Source: Pseudomonas sp. B21-056 (GTDB lineage Bacteria; Pseudomonadota; Gammaproteobacteria; Pseudomonadales; Pseudomonadaceae). Taken from it: a stretch of DNA of 64,000 bases. The stretch is taken from positions 5,580,001 through 5,644,000 of the forward strand of contig NZ_CP087203.1 in the NCBI RefSeq assembly GCF_026016325.1, written 5' to 3'. The notes under the pieces are model-generated. The model worked only from the letters and a program-made list of their open reading frames with translations. It searched no databases and had not been told where the DNA came from. This document shows positions 51,601 through 59,313 of the stretch, in pieces (within the stretch, counting starts at the first letter, position 1; each line of letters opens with the position of its first letter). Both the position numbers and the translations under genes were made by a program.

Positions 51601-52532
51601 TGGATCGATATACCTTGATGTTGTTCAGTGGGATTGGCGCGATTCTGGTGCTCGCTTCGCTGATCGGTTTCATTCTCAAGCTCAAGACCCGCGGCGCGCC
51701 GAACTCGGTCATCGACAACCTCAACGCCCGGATCAATGCCTGGTGGATCATGGTGCTGGTGATCGGCATCGCGTTCTGGCTCGGCAATGCGGCGGTGATC
51801 CTGTTGTTCTACGCGGTGTCGTTCTATGCCCTGCGGGAATTCCTCACCCTCACCCCGACCCGGCGCAGTGACTATCCGGCCCTGGTGGCCGCGTTCTACC
51901 TGGCGCTGCCGCTGCAATACCTGCTGATCTACTACGACTGGTACGGGCTGTTCTCGATCTTTATCCCGGTGTATGTGTTCCTGCTGCTGCCGATCCTCGC
52001 GTCCCTGGGGGGCGACAGTACGCACTTCCTGGAGCGCGCATCCAAGGTGCAGTGGGGATTGACGATCGCGGTATTCTGCATCTCCTTCGTGCCGGCCTTG
52101 CTGACCCTGGACATCGCCGGTTTTGAAGGGCGCAACCTGCTGCTGATCGCTTACCTGGTGATCGTGGTGCAACTGTCGGATGTGCTGCAGTACGTGTGCG
52201 GCAAATTGTTCGGTAAACACAAGATCGCGCCGAACCTGTCGCCGTCGAAAACCGTCGAGGGCTTTGCCGGCGGTATTTTCCTGGCCTCGCTGATCGGTGG
52301 CGCCCTGTGGTGGATCACCCCGTTCAACCCCTGGCAGTCGTTCCTCATCGCGCTGCTGATCAACCTGCTGGGGTTTGCCGGCGGCATCGTCATGTCTGCG
52401 ATCAAGCGCGACCGGGGCGTCAAGGATTGGGGGCACATGATCGAAGGCCATGGCGGCATGCTCGATCGGCTGGACTCGGTGTGCTTCGCCGCGCCGATCT
52501 TCTTTCATCTGGTGCGGTACTGGTGGACCTGA
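51600..52532 (+). CDS. ynbB: Phosphatidate cytidylyltransferase (CdsA/YnbB family)
   Basis: The 310-aa integral membrane protein has the family signature SAIKRDRGVKDWGHMIEGHG with GMLDRLDS, which contains the metal-binding Asp residues. It makes CDP-diacylglycerol from phosphatidate and CTP, the donor for the YnbA-like enzyme of the same operon. It is a second copy beside the essential cdsA expected elsewhere. The start overlaps the acyltransferase stop (TGATG). Confidence 0.9.
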   Translation: MDRYTLMLFSGIGAILVLASLIGFILKLKTRGAPNSVIDNLNARINAWWIMVLVIGIAFWLGNAAVILLFYAVSFYALREFLTLTPTRRSDYPALVAAFYLALPLQYLLIYYDWYGLFSIFIPVYVFLLLPILASLGGDSTHFLERASKVQWGLTIAVFCISFVPALLTLDIAGFEGRNLLLIAYLVIVVQLSDVLQYVCGKLFGKHKIAPNLSPSKTVEGFAGGIFLASLIGGALWWITPFNPWQSFLIALLINLLGFAGGIVMSAIKRDRGVKDWGHMIEGHGGMLDRLDSVCFAAPIFFHLVRYWWT

Positions 52533-52556
52533 AAGCAGCGCTGCTCAACTGCTTTT

Positions 52557-52690
52557 GTGGCGAGGGGATTTATCCCCGCTGGGTCCCCGCTCTGCCGTCT
52601 CGGTCAACCAGACACACCGGTGTGTCTGGTTTCAGGGCTGCTTCGCAGCCCAGCGGGGCGGTGCGACGTTTCGCTAAATCCCCTCGCCAC
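52557..52690. repeat. Long inverted repeat (GTGGCGAGGGG type)
   Basis: Left arm GTGGCGAGGGGATTTATCCC and right arm ...AATCCCCTCGCCAC, with an inner CAGACACACCGGTGTGTCTG palindrome. It lies between convergent genes and may serve as a bidirectional terminator. Confidence 0.92.
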
Positions 52691-52715
52691 ACAAAAGCCC
52701 TGCTCCAATTGAAGA

Positions 52716-53873
52716 TCAATCCAGAATCAAATGCGGCAAAAACCGGCTCGAATCCTTGGTGATCAGGCTGTTGTCTTCCCGCACGCCAATCCCGGCCGCC
52801 TGGTCGCCAATGACCCATGAACCAATCAGCGTGTAGCTGTCGCCGAAGCGCGGCAACGGCGCGCATTGCTGGAGGATGAAAGGTGCGTCGGTGTACGGAC
52901 CATCCTCCTTCACGATCAAGCCATCGGCCGTCTGCAGCTCGATGTTGGCGCCTTCCCGGGAGAAGAACGGCTTGCGCACCCAGCCCTTGGGCACCGCTTT
53001 GCCGGGATCGGTATCCAGGTGTGCCTCAAGCAGGTTCGGATGACCTTTATTGAATTCCCACAGCAGCGGCAGGATGCCTTTATTCGAGATGATCGACTTC
53101 CAGGCCGGTTCGAAAAACTGCGTATCGCTCTGGGCAATCGCTGCGCCGAACGGTTCGTGGAAGATGAACTCCCAGGCGTGCAGCTTGAACAGATGCGGAA
53201 TCCAGCGCTCCTCCAGATCGACGAAACGGCCTTCACTGTTCAGGCCAATGTCCTCGATGTCGATGTGCCGCGACTCGATGCCGACGGTCTCCGCGATCAG
53301 ACGCAGGTAGTCAGTGGTGCCTTTGTCTTCGACTGAGTCTTTCATCGAAGCGAAGTAGAACGGCTGCTTGAGCTGCAACTGGGCAAAGGCCTGATGCAAC
53401 TTGGTGTCGATGCTGTTGAACTGGTCGACATGCGCGGGCAGCAAGCCGCGCTCGATGCATTGCTCCAGCCAGCCCCACTGAAACGCCGCCGCTTCGTACA
53501 GGCTGGTCGGCGTGTCGTAGTTGAGTTCCAGCAGCCTGGCGGGACCGTTGCCGTTGTAGGAGAAGTCCATGCGCCCGTACAGGTGCGGGTGGCCTTCGAG
53601 CCATGAAGTGCGCACCAGATCGAAAAACGCTGCGGGAATGCTCAGCCGCTCCAGCATCTCTTCGCTCTGCACCACGCGGGCCACGAGGTCCATGCACATC
53701 TCATGGATCTCGGTGGTCGGGTCTTCGAGGTCGTTCTCGATCTGCTTGAGCGTGAACTGGTAATAGGCGCTCTCGTCCCAGTAGGGTTCGTCGTCGATGG
53801 TGTGGAACAGAAAGCCGAGGGTTTCGGCCGTCTGTTTCCAGTCATGACGTTCTGCGCAATGGATCTTCTTCAT
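52716..53873 (-). CDS. yjfC: Glutathionylspermidine-synthase-family ATP-grasp protein (YjfC/YgiC)
   Basis: The 385-aa protein has the family's ELNYDTPTSLYE and MDFSYNGNGPARLLE blocks, and VRKPFFSREGANIEL near the C-terminus with ATP-grasp residues. It lacks the amidase domain of E. coli Gss, so it can only be a ligase. YjfC/YgiC proteins have no established substrate and always accompany DUF1190 lipoproteins. It is the last gene of the minus-strand operon that starts at yjfI. Confidence 0.88.
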   Translation of the reverse strand: MKKIHCAERHDWKQTAETLGFLFHTIDDEPYWDESAYYQFTLKQIENDLEDPTTEIHEMCMDLVARVVQSEEMLERLSIPAAFFDLVRTSWLEGHPHLYGRMDFSYNGNGPARLLELNYDTPTSLYEAAAFQWGWLEQCIERGLLPAHVDQFNSIDTKLHQAFAQLQLKQPFYFASMKDSVEDKGTTDYLRLIAETVGIESRHIDIEDIGLNSEGRFVDLEERWIPHLFKLHAWEFIFHEPFGAAIAQSDTQFFEPAWKSIISNKGILPLLWEFNKGHPNLLEAHLDTDPGKAVPKGWVRKPFFSREGANIELQTADGLIVKEDGPYTDAPFILQQCAPLPRFGDSYTLIGSWVIGDQAAGIGVREDNSLITKDSSRFLPHLILD

Positions 53874-53885
53874 GGCCCTCGTTCC

Positions 53886-54596
53886 TCAGCCGCCGGAGCT
53901 GCTGGAACCGCCCCAACCGCTGCGGGCGCTGGCCTTGCTGCCGAAGCCGCCCCGGGAGGTGGATGAAGCCACGGAGATCGACTTGTTGGCAGACCGGATG
54001 GTATCGGTGTAGCTGCCATACCGCGCCTGGTTCGACTTGGTAAAGGTCGAGCCCTTGGCAACGCGCTGGGCCAGCGTCGAGGACGCGTAGCCGCCGCGAT
54101 CATCGCGATAGCGGTAGACCGGTTCGGAGTAATAGCTGTTGCGGTTGTTGCTCAACATATTGCCAATCAGCAAGCCGGTCAGCAGGCTGCCGCCGGAGAA
54201 GCCCGAGCCACCGGTGGTCGCTTCCGAGGCCGGCAATTGGGCCGCCGCGGCGTCCACCTGGGACTGTGTGACTTCGCCATTGGCGGTCAGTTCGAAGCCT
54301 CCCAGTTTGGGAATGAACTTGCCGGTGGAATCCTGCTGACACCAGTCGGCGACAAAGTCGGCGTCGCAATCGGCCTGGCTGTCGTACACCGGCGCAATGG
54401 TGCGATGTTCAGCCATGGCTTTCATGTAGGCGTCAGAGCAGATGTCCACCGGCAGTTTTTCATCGACGCATTGCTGTACGGACTGGAAGTTGTATTTCTT
54501 CTGTAACGGGTAGGTTTTTTCCGTCGGCCCGCAACCGGATATCGCCATGGCGACCGACGCGGCCAGCGAGAGCTGAACGTACTTGCTTCGTTTCAT
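53886..54596 (-). CDS. yjfM: DUF1190 lipoprotein (YjfM/YgiB)
   Basis: The 236-aa protein starts with a lipoprotein signal (MKRSKYVQLSLAASVAMAIS then GC). A Cys-containing N-terminal domain (VQQCVDEKLPVDICSDAY, DCDADFVADWCQ) follows, then a Gly/Ser-rich, low-complexity tail (SGWGGSSSSGG). It is expected in the outer or inner membrane facing the periplasm. Its partner is the YjfC ligase 12 nt downstream. Function is unknown. Confidence 0.87.
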   Translation of the reverse strand: MKRSKYVQLSLAASVAMAISGCGPTEKTYPLQKKYNFQSVQQCVDEKLPVDICSDAYMKAMAEHRTIAPVYDSQADCDADFVADWCQQDSTGKFIPKLGGFELTANGEVTQSQVDAAAAQLPASEATTGGSGFSGGSLLTGLLIGNMLSNNRNSYYSEPVYRYRDDRGGYASSTLAQRVAKGSTFTKSNQARYGSYTDTIRSANKSISVASSTSRGGFGSKASARSGWGGSSSSGG

Positions 54597-54614
54597 CGGG
54601 GACTCCTGGCGCGA

Positions 54615-55043
54615 TCAGTTCGAGGACGGCGTCATGCACGCGGCATTCAACATGCCAACGCTGATAGCCACTGCCGCGATGTAGATGCCCGCGGCGATTT
54701 CACCGTTCTTGATGCGCTGCGAAGCACCCTTGAGCACCAGGCTGGTGACCAGAAAGGCCAGCAGCTGGACGAACGCGGCGATCACCGCCCAGACGACGAA
54801 GTCGAGGAGGCTGACCGAGTAGGCGATCACGTTGCTGGCCGGGATGGCGAAACCGATCATCGCACCGCCCAGGGCAATTGCAGCGGCCACGTTGCCCGAG
54901 CGGATCAGTTCGAATTCCTTGTGCGGCGTGATGCGGGTGTAGATGAACTGGAACAGCGCGAACAGCACCGCGGCGCCGAGGATGTACAGAACGAAGCCGA
55001 ACACGGCGGCTTTGTTCAGGGAAATGGACAGAGCTTCAAGCAT
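54615..55043 (-). CDS. yjfL: DUF350 membrane protein (YjfL)
   Basis: The 142-aa protein has four hydrophobic helices in two DUF350 repeats (SGNVAAAIALGGAMIGFAIP and NGEIAAGIYIAAVAISVGML). The family is small, integral to the inner membrane and of unknown function. It sits between yjfK and yjfM as in E. coli. Confidence 0.88.
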   Translation of the reverse strand: MLEALSISLNKAAVFGFVLYILGAAVLFALFQFIYTRITPHKEFELIRSGNVAAAIALGGAMIGFAIPASNVIAYSVSLLDFVVWAVIAAFVQLLAFLVTSLVLKGASQRIKNGEIAAGIYIAAVAISVGMLNAACMTPSSN

Positions 55044-55058
55044 GGACGTCTTCCTTAT

Positions 55059-55733
55059 TCAAATAGTGGTCAGGTCGGTGGTGTACAGCGAAATGCCCAG
55101 CGAAGTGCTCAGGCTGATGGTGCCTTCGGCGTCTTCCTCAACGGAGAACAGCAGGAACTCGCGGCGATCCGTCAGGCCGGTATCGCGCACGTACAACATC
55201 GAACGGTGCTCGACGCTGTAGGACTCGTCCGGATTGCTCACGCGCTCGCTCAACGCCACCAGTTCGGTCTGGCCGTTCTCGGTGCCCCATTCGCGGGTGT
55301 ACTCGACGCCGTCGTGGGTGTAGGTCGGCAGGCCGATCAAGCTTTCCGGCCCGGCCAACCGGCGCAACTCCGCTTCACTGTTGACGGTGACGTAGCTGAG
55401 GTAGTTGAACAGAATCACCGACTCAACCTGCCCGTCCACCGCGCCGCTGGTGTGCACCTGCAGCCAGTAGTCTTCGTCGTTCATGTAGAAGCGCGACAGC
55501 CAGTTCGATTGGCCGAGGTCGACCACGCCCATGCTCCAGATTTCCTGGGGGCCCGGAATGACCACGGCGCTGGTGCCGTCGAGCAACAACTTCAGCGTGC
55601 TGTCGAACATCAGCCCTTTGCCGGATGCCAGGCCCAGCGGACCGTTCACAGGCGCAGTTTCACGGGCGGTCCAGCCGGTATTCTTGTTCGCGTTTGGGGC
55701 TTCAAGCCCCATCAACTGCTTAAACCATCCCAT
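55059..55733 (-). CDS. yjfK: DUF2491 protein (YjfK)
   Basis: The 224-aa soluble protein begins MGWFKQLMG and has the DUF2491 core (GKGLMFDSTLKLLLDGTS; NDEDYWLQVHTSG). No enzymatic motif is visible. It overlaps the stop of the channel gene upstream by 14 nt, so the channel is part of the operon. Confidence 0.87.
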   Translation of the reverse strand: MGWFKQLMGLEAPNANKNTGWTARETAPVNGPLGLASGKGLMFDSTLKLLLDGTSAVVIPGPQEIWSMGVVDLGQSNWLSRFYMNDEDYWLQVHTSGAVDGQVESVILFNYLSYVTVNSEAELRRLAGPESLIGLPTYTHDGVEYTREWGTENGQTELVALSERVSNPDESYSVEHRSMLYVRDTGLTDRREFLLFSVEEDAEGTISLSTSLGISLYTTDLTTI

Positions 55734-56754
55734 TGGAGATGTCCTTGAGACGCGTGGAGGCGATGTAGAAGAGTTCGCCGCCCTCGACGCGAGTCGCGCT
55801 GGGCGGATTGATCGATGGCTGCTGGGCGTCTTTGCCGCGATAGCCGATCAGCGTGGCGTTGTGTTGCTCTTTCATCCGGGCATACAGCTCGCCAAACGTC
55901 GTTTCAAATGTCTCGGGCAGTTTCATCAGGTACTGGGTAGCGCCTTGCCCTACGCACAGTAACTCATTGATGACCACTGACGAGCCCGGATCCTGGGAAG
56001 CGCGCACCAGCATTTCAATCGCCATGCTCGAGGTACATTCCAGGCTCGGCGCGTAGGCGCTGGCGAGGGCGGCGACTTCACTGTCATTGAAGTGGGCGAC
56101 CACATGCCCGGCCGGCCCCAGCTTATTGACCGCCAGCACGGTGGCGAGGGTCAGGTCGTCGGAGTGGGTCCGCACCAGCACGCGCTCGGCACCGGGCACC
56201 CCGGCACGCTGTAACAGTGCGACGGAAGACAGGCTTTCGCCCTTGATGAACGCCGCCTGGCCGGGCATGGGGTTTTCTTCAAGGTCGCAATCGCAAATGA
56301 CGATGAGATTGTCATTGGACGTTTCGTCCTGCAGCAGCAGTTCAATGACCCGCTCGCTGGAAGCCCCTTCCCAACCGATCAGCACGGTGTGCCCGACCGT
56401 ACCGGTGTAATCGCCTTTGCCCTTCATGCCTTTTCTCCATACATCGAGGACGCTGCTGGTGGTTTTGCCGATGGCTGCCGTCAACAGCGCAATGCCCCCG
56501 AGCATCACCCAGGTGGCCACGAAAATCCGTCCCGCCGCCGTTTGGGGCGCGAGATCGCCATAGCCGACAGTGAGCGTGGTGGTGAGATAGAAATAGATAA
56601 ACGTGGCAGCGGCGATGAGGTGCTGCTCGCTCAAAAGCACCAGACCGATCCAGGCGGTGGCCAGGTGCACGACCATCGCGATGACCAAGCCTGCCCAGCC
56701 GAAGCGATGGAAGAACGACGACGCGTAGGCGCGCAACAAAAGGAAAATCGACAT
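55720..56754 (-). CDS. Potassium-channel-like protein with TrkA-N (RCK) domain
   Basis: The 344-aa protein has three hydrophobic helices, a pore loop with the selectivity filter TLTVGYGDL (TVGYGD at residues 62-67), and a cytosolic Rossmann-type RCK domain (HTVLIGWEGASSERVIELLL; ICDCDLEE). It resembles Kch-type ligand-gated K+ channels. It is inserted between yjfJ and yjfK and overlaps yjfK. A link between the PspA-like stress protein and ion flow across the membrane is a reasonable inference. Confidence 0.87.
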   Translation of the reverse strand: MSIFLLLRAYASSFFHRFGWAGLVIAMVVHLATAWIGLVLLSEQHLIAAATFIYFYLTTTLTVGYGDLAPQTAAGRIFVATWVMLGGIALLTAAIGKTTSSVLDVWRKGMKGKGDYTGTVGHTVLIGWEGASSERVIELLLQDETSNDNLIVICDCDLEENPMPGQAAFIKGESLSSVALLQRAGVPGAERVLVRTHSDDLTLATVLAVNKLGPAGHVVAHFNDSEVAALASAYAPSLECTSSMAIEMLVRASQDPGSSVVINELLCVGQGATQYLMKLPETFETTFGELYARMKEQHNATLIGYRGKDAQQPSINPPSATRVEGGELFYIASTRLKDISNGMV

Positions 56755-56791
56755 CGTGTCCCTGACTCCGTGGGGCTGTGTTCCTACGTTA

Positions 56792-56879
56792 TGGCGAGGG
56801 AGCCTGCTCCCGCCGGGCTGCGCAGCAGACCCTGTTGGGGGGCCGCTTCGCGTCCAGCGGGAGCAGGCTCCCTCGCCAC
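56792..56879. repeat. Long inverted repeat (GGCGAGGGAGCCTGC type)
   Basis: Left arm GGCGAGGGAGCCTGCTCCCG, right arm GGAGCAGGCTCCCTCGCC, between yjfJ and the channel gene. It may reduce expression of the distal operon genes. Confidence 0.93.
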
Positions 56880-56909
56880 GGGTTCGCTGTACCCGGGCAC
56901 TCGAACCGT

Positions 56910-57608
56910 TTACTCCGCCGATTTCTTCTTCAGGCGTTCCAGGATCGCATTGGCGCTGCCTTCGTTCGGCGTGATGCCGGCGTCGCGAAGCTTGCGCTCC
57001 AGGTCGGTGCCGGTGGAGGCATCGGCCAGTTCGTCCTGGGCTTGCAGCTCAGCCGCGCGTTGCTGCTGCTTGGCTTGCAGGCGGTTCAGCGTACCAACGG
57101 CGGTTTCCAGCTTGCCGTTGGCGCCGCCGCTGGCGATGGAGGCGCTGACCTGGGCTTTCTGCACGCTTTCCCGGGCCTTGGCCATGTCCACTTGCTGGCG
57201 CAGGCTCTTGATGCGGCTTTCGGCCTTGGTGATGTCTTTGCGCATGTTCTCGGCGTAACCGCCGAATTCGGCGGTCTGCTTCTGCTCGACCTCCAGCTCG
57301 TTGGTCAGGGTCGAAATGGCTTCGGCCACTTCCAGCGCCAGGTCTTCGCGGTTGGCCTGGATCGCGGCCAAGGCCTTGGACTCCAGGTCCTTGATCTTGG
57401 CGTTGTACTCGCCGACGCGATCAGCCGACAGCTTGTGCTTGGCCATGATGGTGACCAGCTCACGGCGGGCGTTCGCCAGCGCGGTGTCGGCGTCGCGGAT
57501 TTCCTGGTCGAGAATGCGCAGGGCTTGTTGATCGACGATCGATTCGCCGACTTCGTTGGCACCGCCACGCAGCGCGGTGAACAATTTGCTCCAGATGGAC
57601 TGAGTCAT
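56910..57608 (-). CDS. yjfJ: PspA/IM30-family protein (YjfJ)
   Basis: The 232-aa protein is almost entirely helical, with long coiled-coil stretches (VDQQALRILDQEIRDADTAL, later ELEVEQKQTAEFGGYA), as in PspA/Vipp1/IM30 proteins that oligomerise on damaged membranes. The ATG at 57608 (MTQSIWSKLF) starts at the membrane-binding helix. It follows yjfI by 22 nt. Confidence 0.88.
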   Translation of the reverse strand: MTQSIWSKLFTALRGGANEVGESIVDQQALRILDQEIRDADTALANARRELVTIMAKHKLSADRVGEYNAKIKDLESKALAAIQANREDLALEVAEAISTLTNELEVEQKQTAEFGGYAENMRKDITKAESRIKSLRQQVDMAKARESVQKAQVSASIASGGANGKLETAVGTLNRLQAKQQQRAAELQAQDELADASTGTDLERKLRDAGITPNEGSANAILERLKKKSAE

Positions 57609-57630
57609 TGGATGGGTCCTGTTCGGCGAA

Positions 57631-58296
57631 TTAGATGAAGAAGCGTTCGAAGGCTTCGCTGGCACGCTGGACGTTGTCGACGAGGGTCTTGACCTCGGTC
57701 ACGACGTTGGTCAGGTTGGAACCTGCACTCAGCGCACCGAACATGTTGTAGACGACCTGCCCGTTGGGCATGGACTCGATGCCGATCGAGGACAGCGGGA
57801 ACATCTCCCGGCTGCGCAGGACCGCATCGTTGAAGGCCGCCACGTCATTGATCGACTCGATGTCCACCAGAACGGTGTCGACGATGATCTGGTCACCCAC
57901 CACCGCGATGTAGATCGGCAAACCGCCGAAGTCGTTCATTTCCAGCTTGATGCTGGACTCGGAGCCCTGGACGAGGGTGAGGGTGATCTCGTTGGCAACC
58001 ACTTCGTCCAGCGCCTGCAGGGCGCCGTAGAGGCGATCGATGTTCCAATTGTTACCTGCGCTCATGTAATCCTCCGACATGATTGAGCCAGCCAGAATCG
58101 GTTGGCGTAGCTGTTTCTCCATCTGCTTGAGCAGGCTTCGGTTTTCGGGAAGCACCCAAGTCTCGTGTTTCACATACCCCGCGGCACTCAGGCCCGCGCG
58201 CATCTGCTTCATGTAGAAGCTCGACGGTTTTTTCGCGGCAGGTTTGGAGCGTTCTGCGTCGCGGCTCGCCGAATCTGCTGGAGAGCTGTCTGGCAT
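57631..58296 (-). CDS. yjfI: DUF2170 protein (YjfI)
   Basis: The 221-aa protein has a Lys/Ser-rich start (about residues 1-35) and the DUF2170 domain (ALDEVVANEITLTLVQ; FGGLPIYIAVVGDQIIVDT; REMFPLSSIGIESM). It opens the yjfIJKLMC set. Two CTCACGCGTGAG palindromes lie 24 and 70 nt upstream of the start, in its promoter region, suggesting control by a dimeric repressor or activator. Confidence 0.88.
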   Translation of the reverse strand: MPDSSPADSASRDAERSKPAAKKPSSFYMKQMRAGLSAAGYVKHETWVLPENRSLLKQMEKQLRQPILAGSIMSEDYMSAGNNWNIDRLYGALQALDEVVANEITLTLVQGSESSIKLEMNDFGGLPIYIAVVGDQIIVDTVLVDIESINDVAAFNDAVLRSREMFPLSSIGIESMPNGQVVYNMFGALSAGSNLTNVVTEVKTLVDNVQRASEAFERFFI

Positions 58297-58319
58297 GGTA
58301 TTGACCCCACTGTGAAAAA

Positions 58320-58377
58320 CTCACGCGTGAGAAACACTACAGGTAACTTTGATAACGCTCAATAGCTCACGCGTGAG
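58320..58377. promoter_or_regulatory. Twin palindromic operators before yjfI
   Basis: CTCACGCGTGAG occurs twice (58320-58331 and 58366-58377), each a perfect 12-bp palindrome, with starts 46 bp apart (a little over four helical turns). Imperfect half-sites (CTCAC) follow at 58391 and 58433. The regulator is unknown. Confidence 0.7.
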
Positions 58378-58458
58378 ATTTTTACTCGCTCTCACAACCC
58401 CTGAAATACCCCGTGGGATCTTTCTCACAAGGGATCTTTGCATGACCGCCGAGTGGTC

Positions 58459-59310
58459 TTACGGATAGCTAAAGCTCTTCACCAACGTCAGCTCCCCCAC
58501 CGCCCGCATCGGCACGACGAACGTTTCCATCTTCTCGCTCGGGGTGCCTTCCTCAGTGATCACGGTGACTTGTGCCGTGGTCAGGGCTTGCACCGCTTCC
58601 TGGCGGCCGCTGCTTTCGCCGTCGCCTTCACCGCCTTCCTCATCCTCCGAAACGCTGCGATAACCGCCGCCGTAATAGTTCAGGTACACCTGGTACTGCC
58701 CCTTGATCGGCGCCGGCATGGCGAAGATTTCCGGGCCGTAGCCGGTGGTGACGTCGACGTCGAGGACCGCGCCGTTGGGGGCGATGCGGTCGCCGTACCA
58801 GATGTGGGCGCCGTCCGGGGTGATGACGTGCAGGTCCAGGTCGGTGCCGTCGCTGTCCCAGGTCAGCAGAACCCGCAGCTTGGCCGGGGTGGCGCCGCCA
58901 CTGGTGTTGAGGAACTGGGTACGGTGGCGGTGCTGGCCGTCGGGGCTGCGCACTTCAACGCTGTTGCTGCCGTTGGGGAACGAGAACGGCCGGTCGAAGC
59001 GACCTTCCTCATCGAGCTTCAGCGGCAGGGCCACACCGTTGACGATGAGCTTGCCCGGATCGTTGTTGTCCTTGGGCATGGCCTTGATCTGGCCGGTGAT
59101 GCGCGCGGTGCTGGCCTGGCCCTGGGGCGTGTTGACCGACGAGGCCGGGTAGTTGACGGTCTGGCTGAAGTTTTCATCTTCGCCGCCCGGCTTCCCGCTG
59201 CGCCAGCCGCCAATCGGGGTGTCCAGTTTGATCCCATCGGCGGCAACGGCCAGGGGCAACGCGGTCATGGCGCAGAGCAACAGCAAGACCTGTGGATAAC
59301 GGAGTGTCAT
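58459..59310 (-). CDS. yfaP: DUF2135 periplasmic protein (YfaP)
   Basis: The 283-aa protein has a signal peptide (MTLRYPQVLLLLCAMTALPL, cleavage likely after AVA) and the DUF2135 beta domain with LRVLLTWDSDGTDLDLHVI and YQVYLNYYGGG. An acidic Glu/Gly stretch (SEDEEGGEGDGESS) interrupts the end. In enterobacteria yfaP goes with yfaQ, yfaS and yfaT. It starts 3 nt after the yfaQ stop. Confidence 0.88.
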   Translation of the reverse strand: MTLRYPQVLLLLCAMTALPLAVAADGIKLDTPIGGWRSGKPGGEDENFSQTVNYPASSVNTPQGQASTARITGQIKAMPKDNNDPGKLIVNGVALPLKLDEEGRFDRPFSFPNGSNSVEVRSPDGQHRHRTQFLNTSGGATPAKLRVLLTWDSDGTDLDLHVITPDGAHIWYGDRIAPNGAVLDVDVTTGYGPEIFAMPAPIKGQYQVYLNYYGGGYRSVSEDEEGGEGDGESSGRQEAVQALTTAQVTVITEEGTPSEKMETFVVPMRAVGELTLVKSFSYP

Positions 59311-59313
59311 GGT

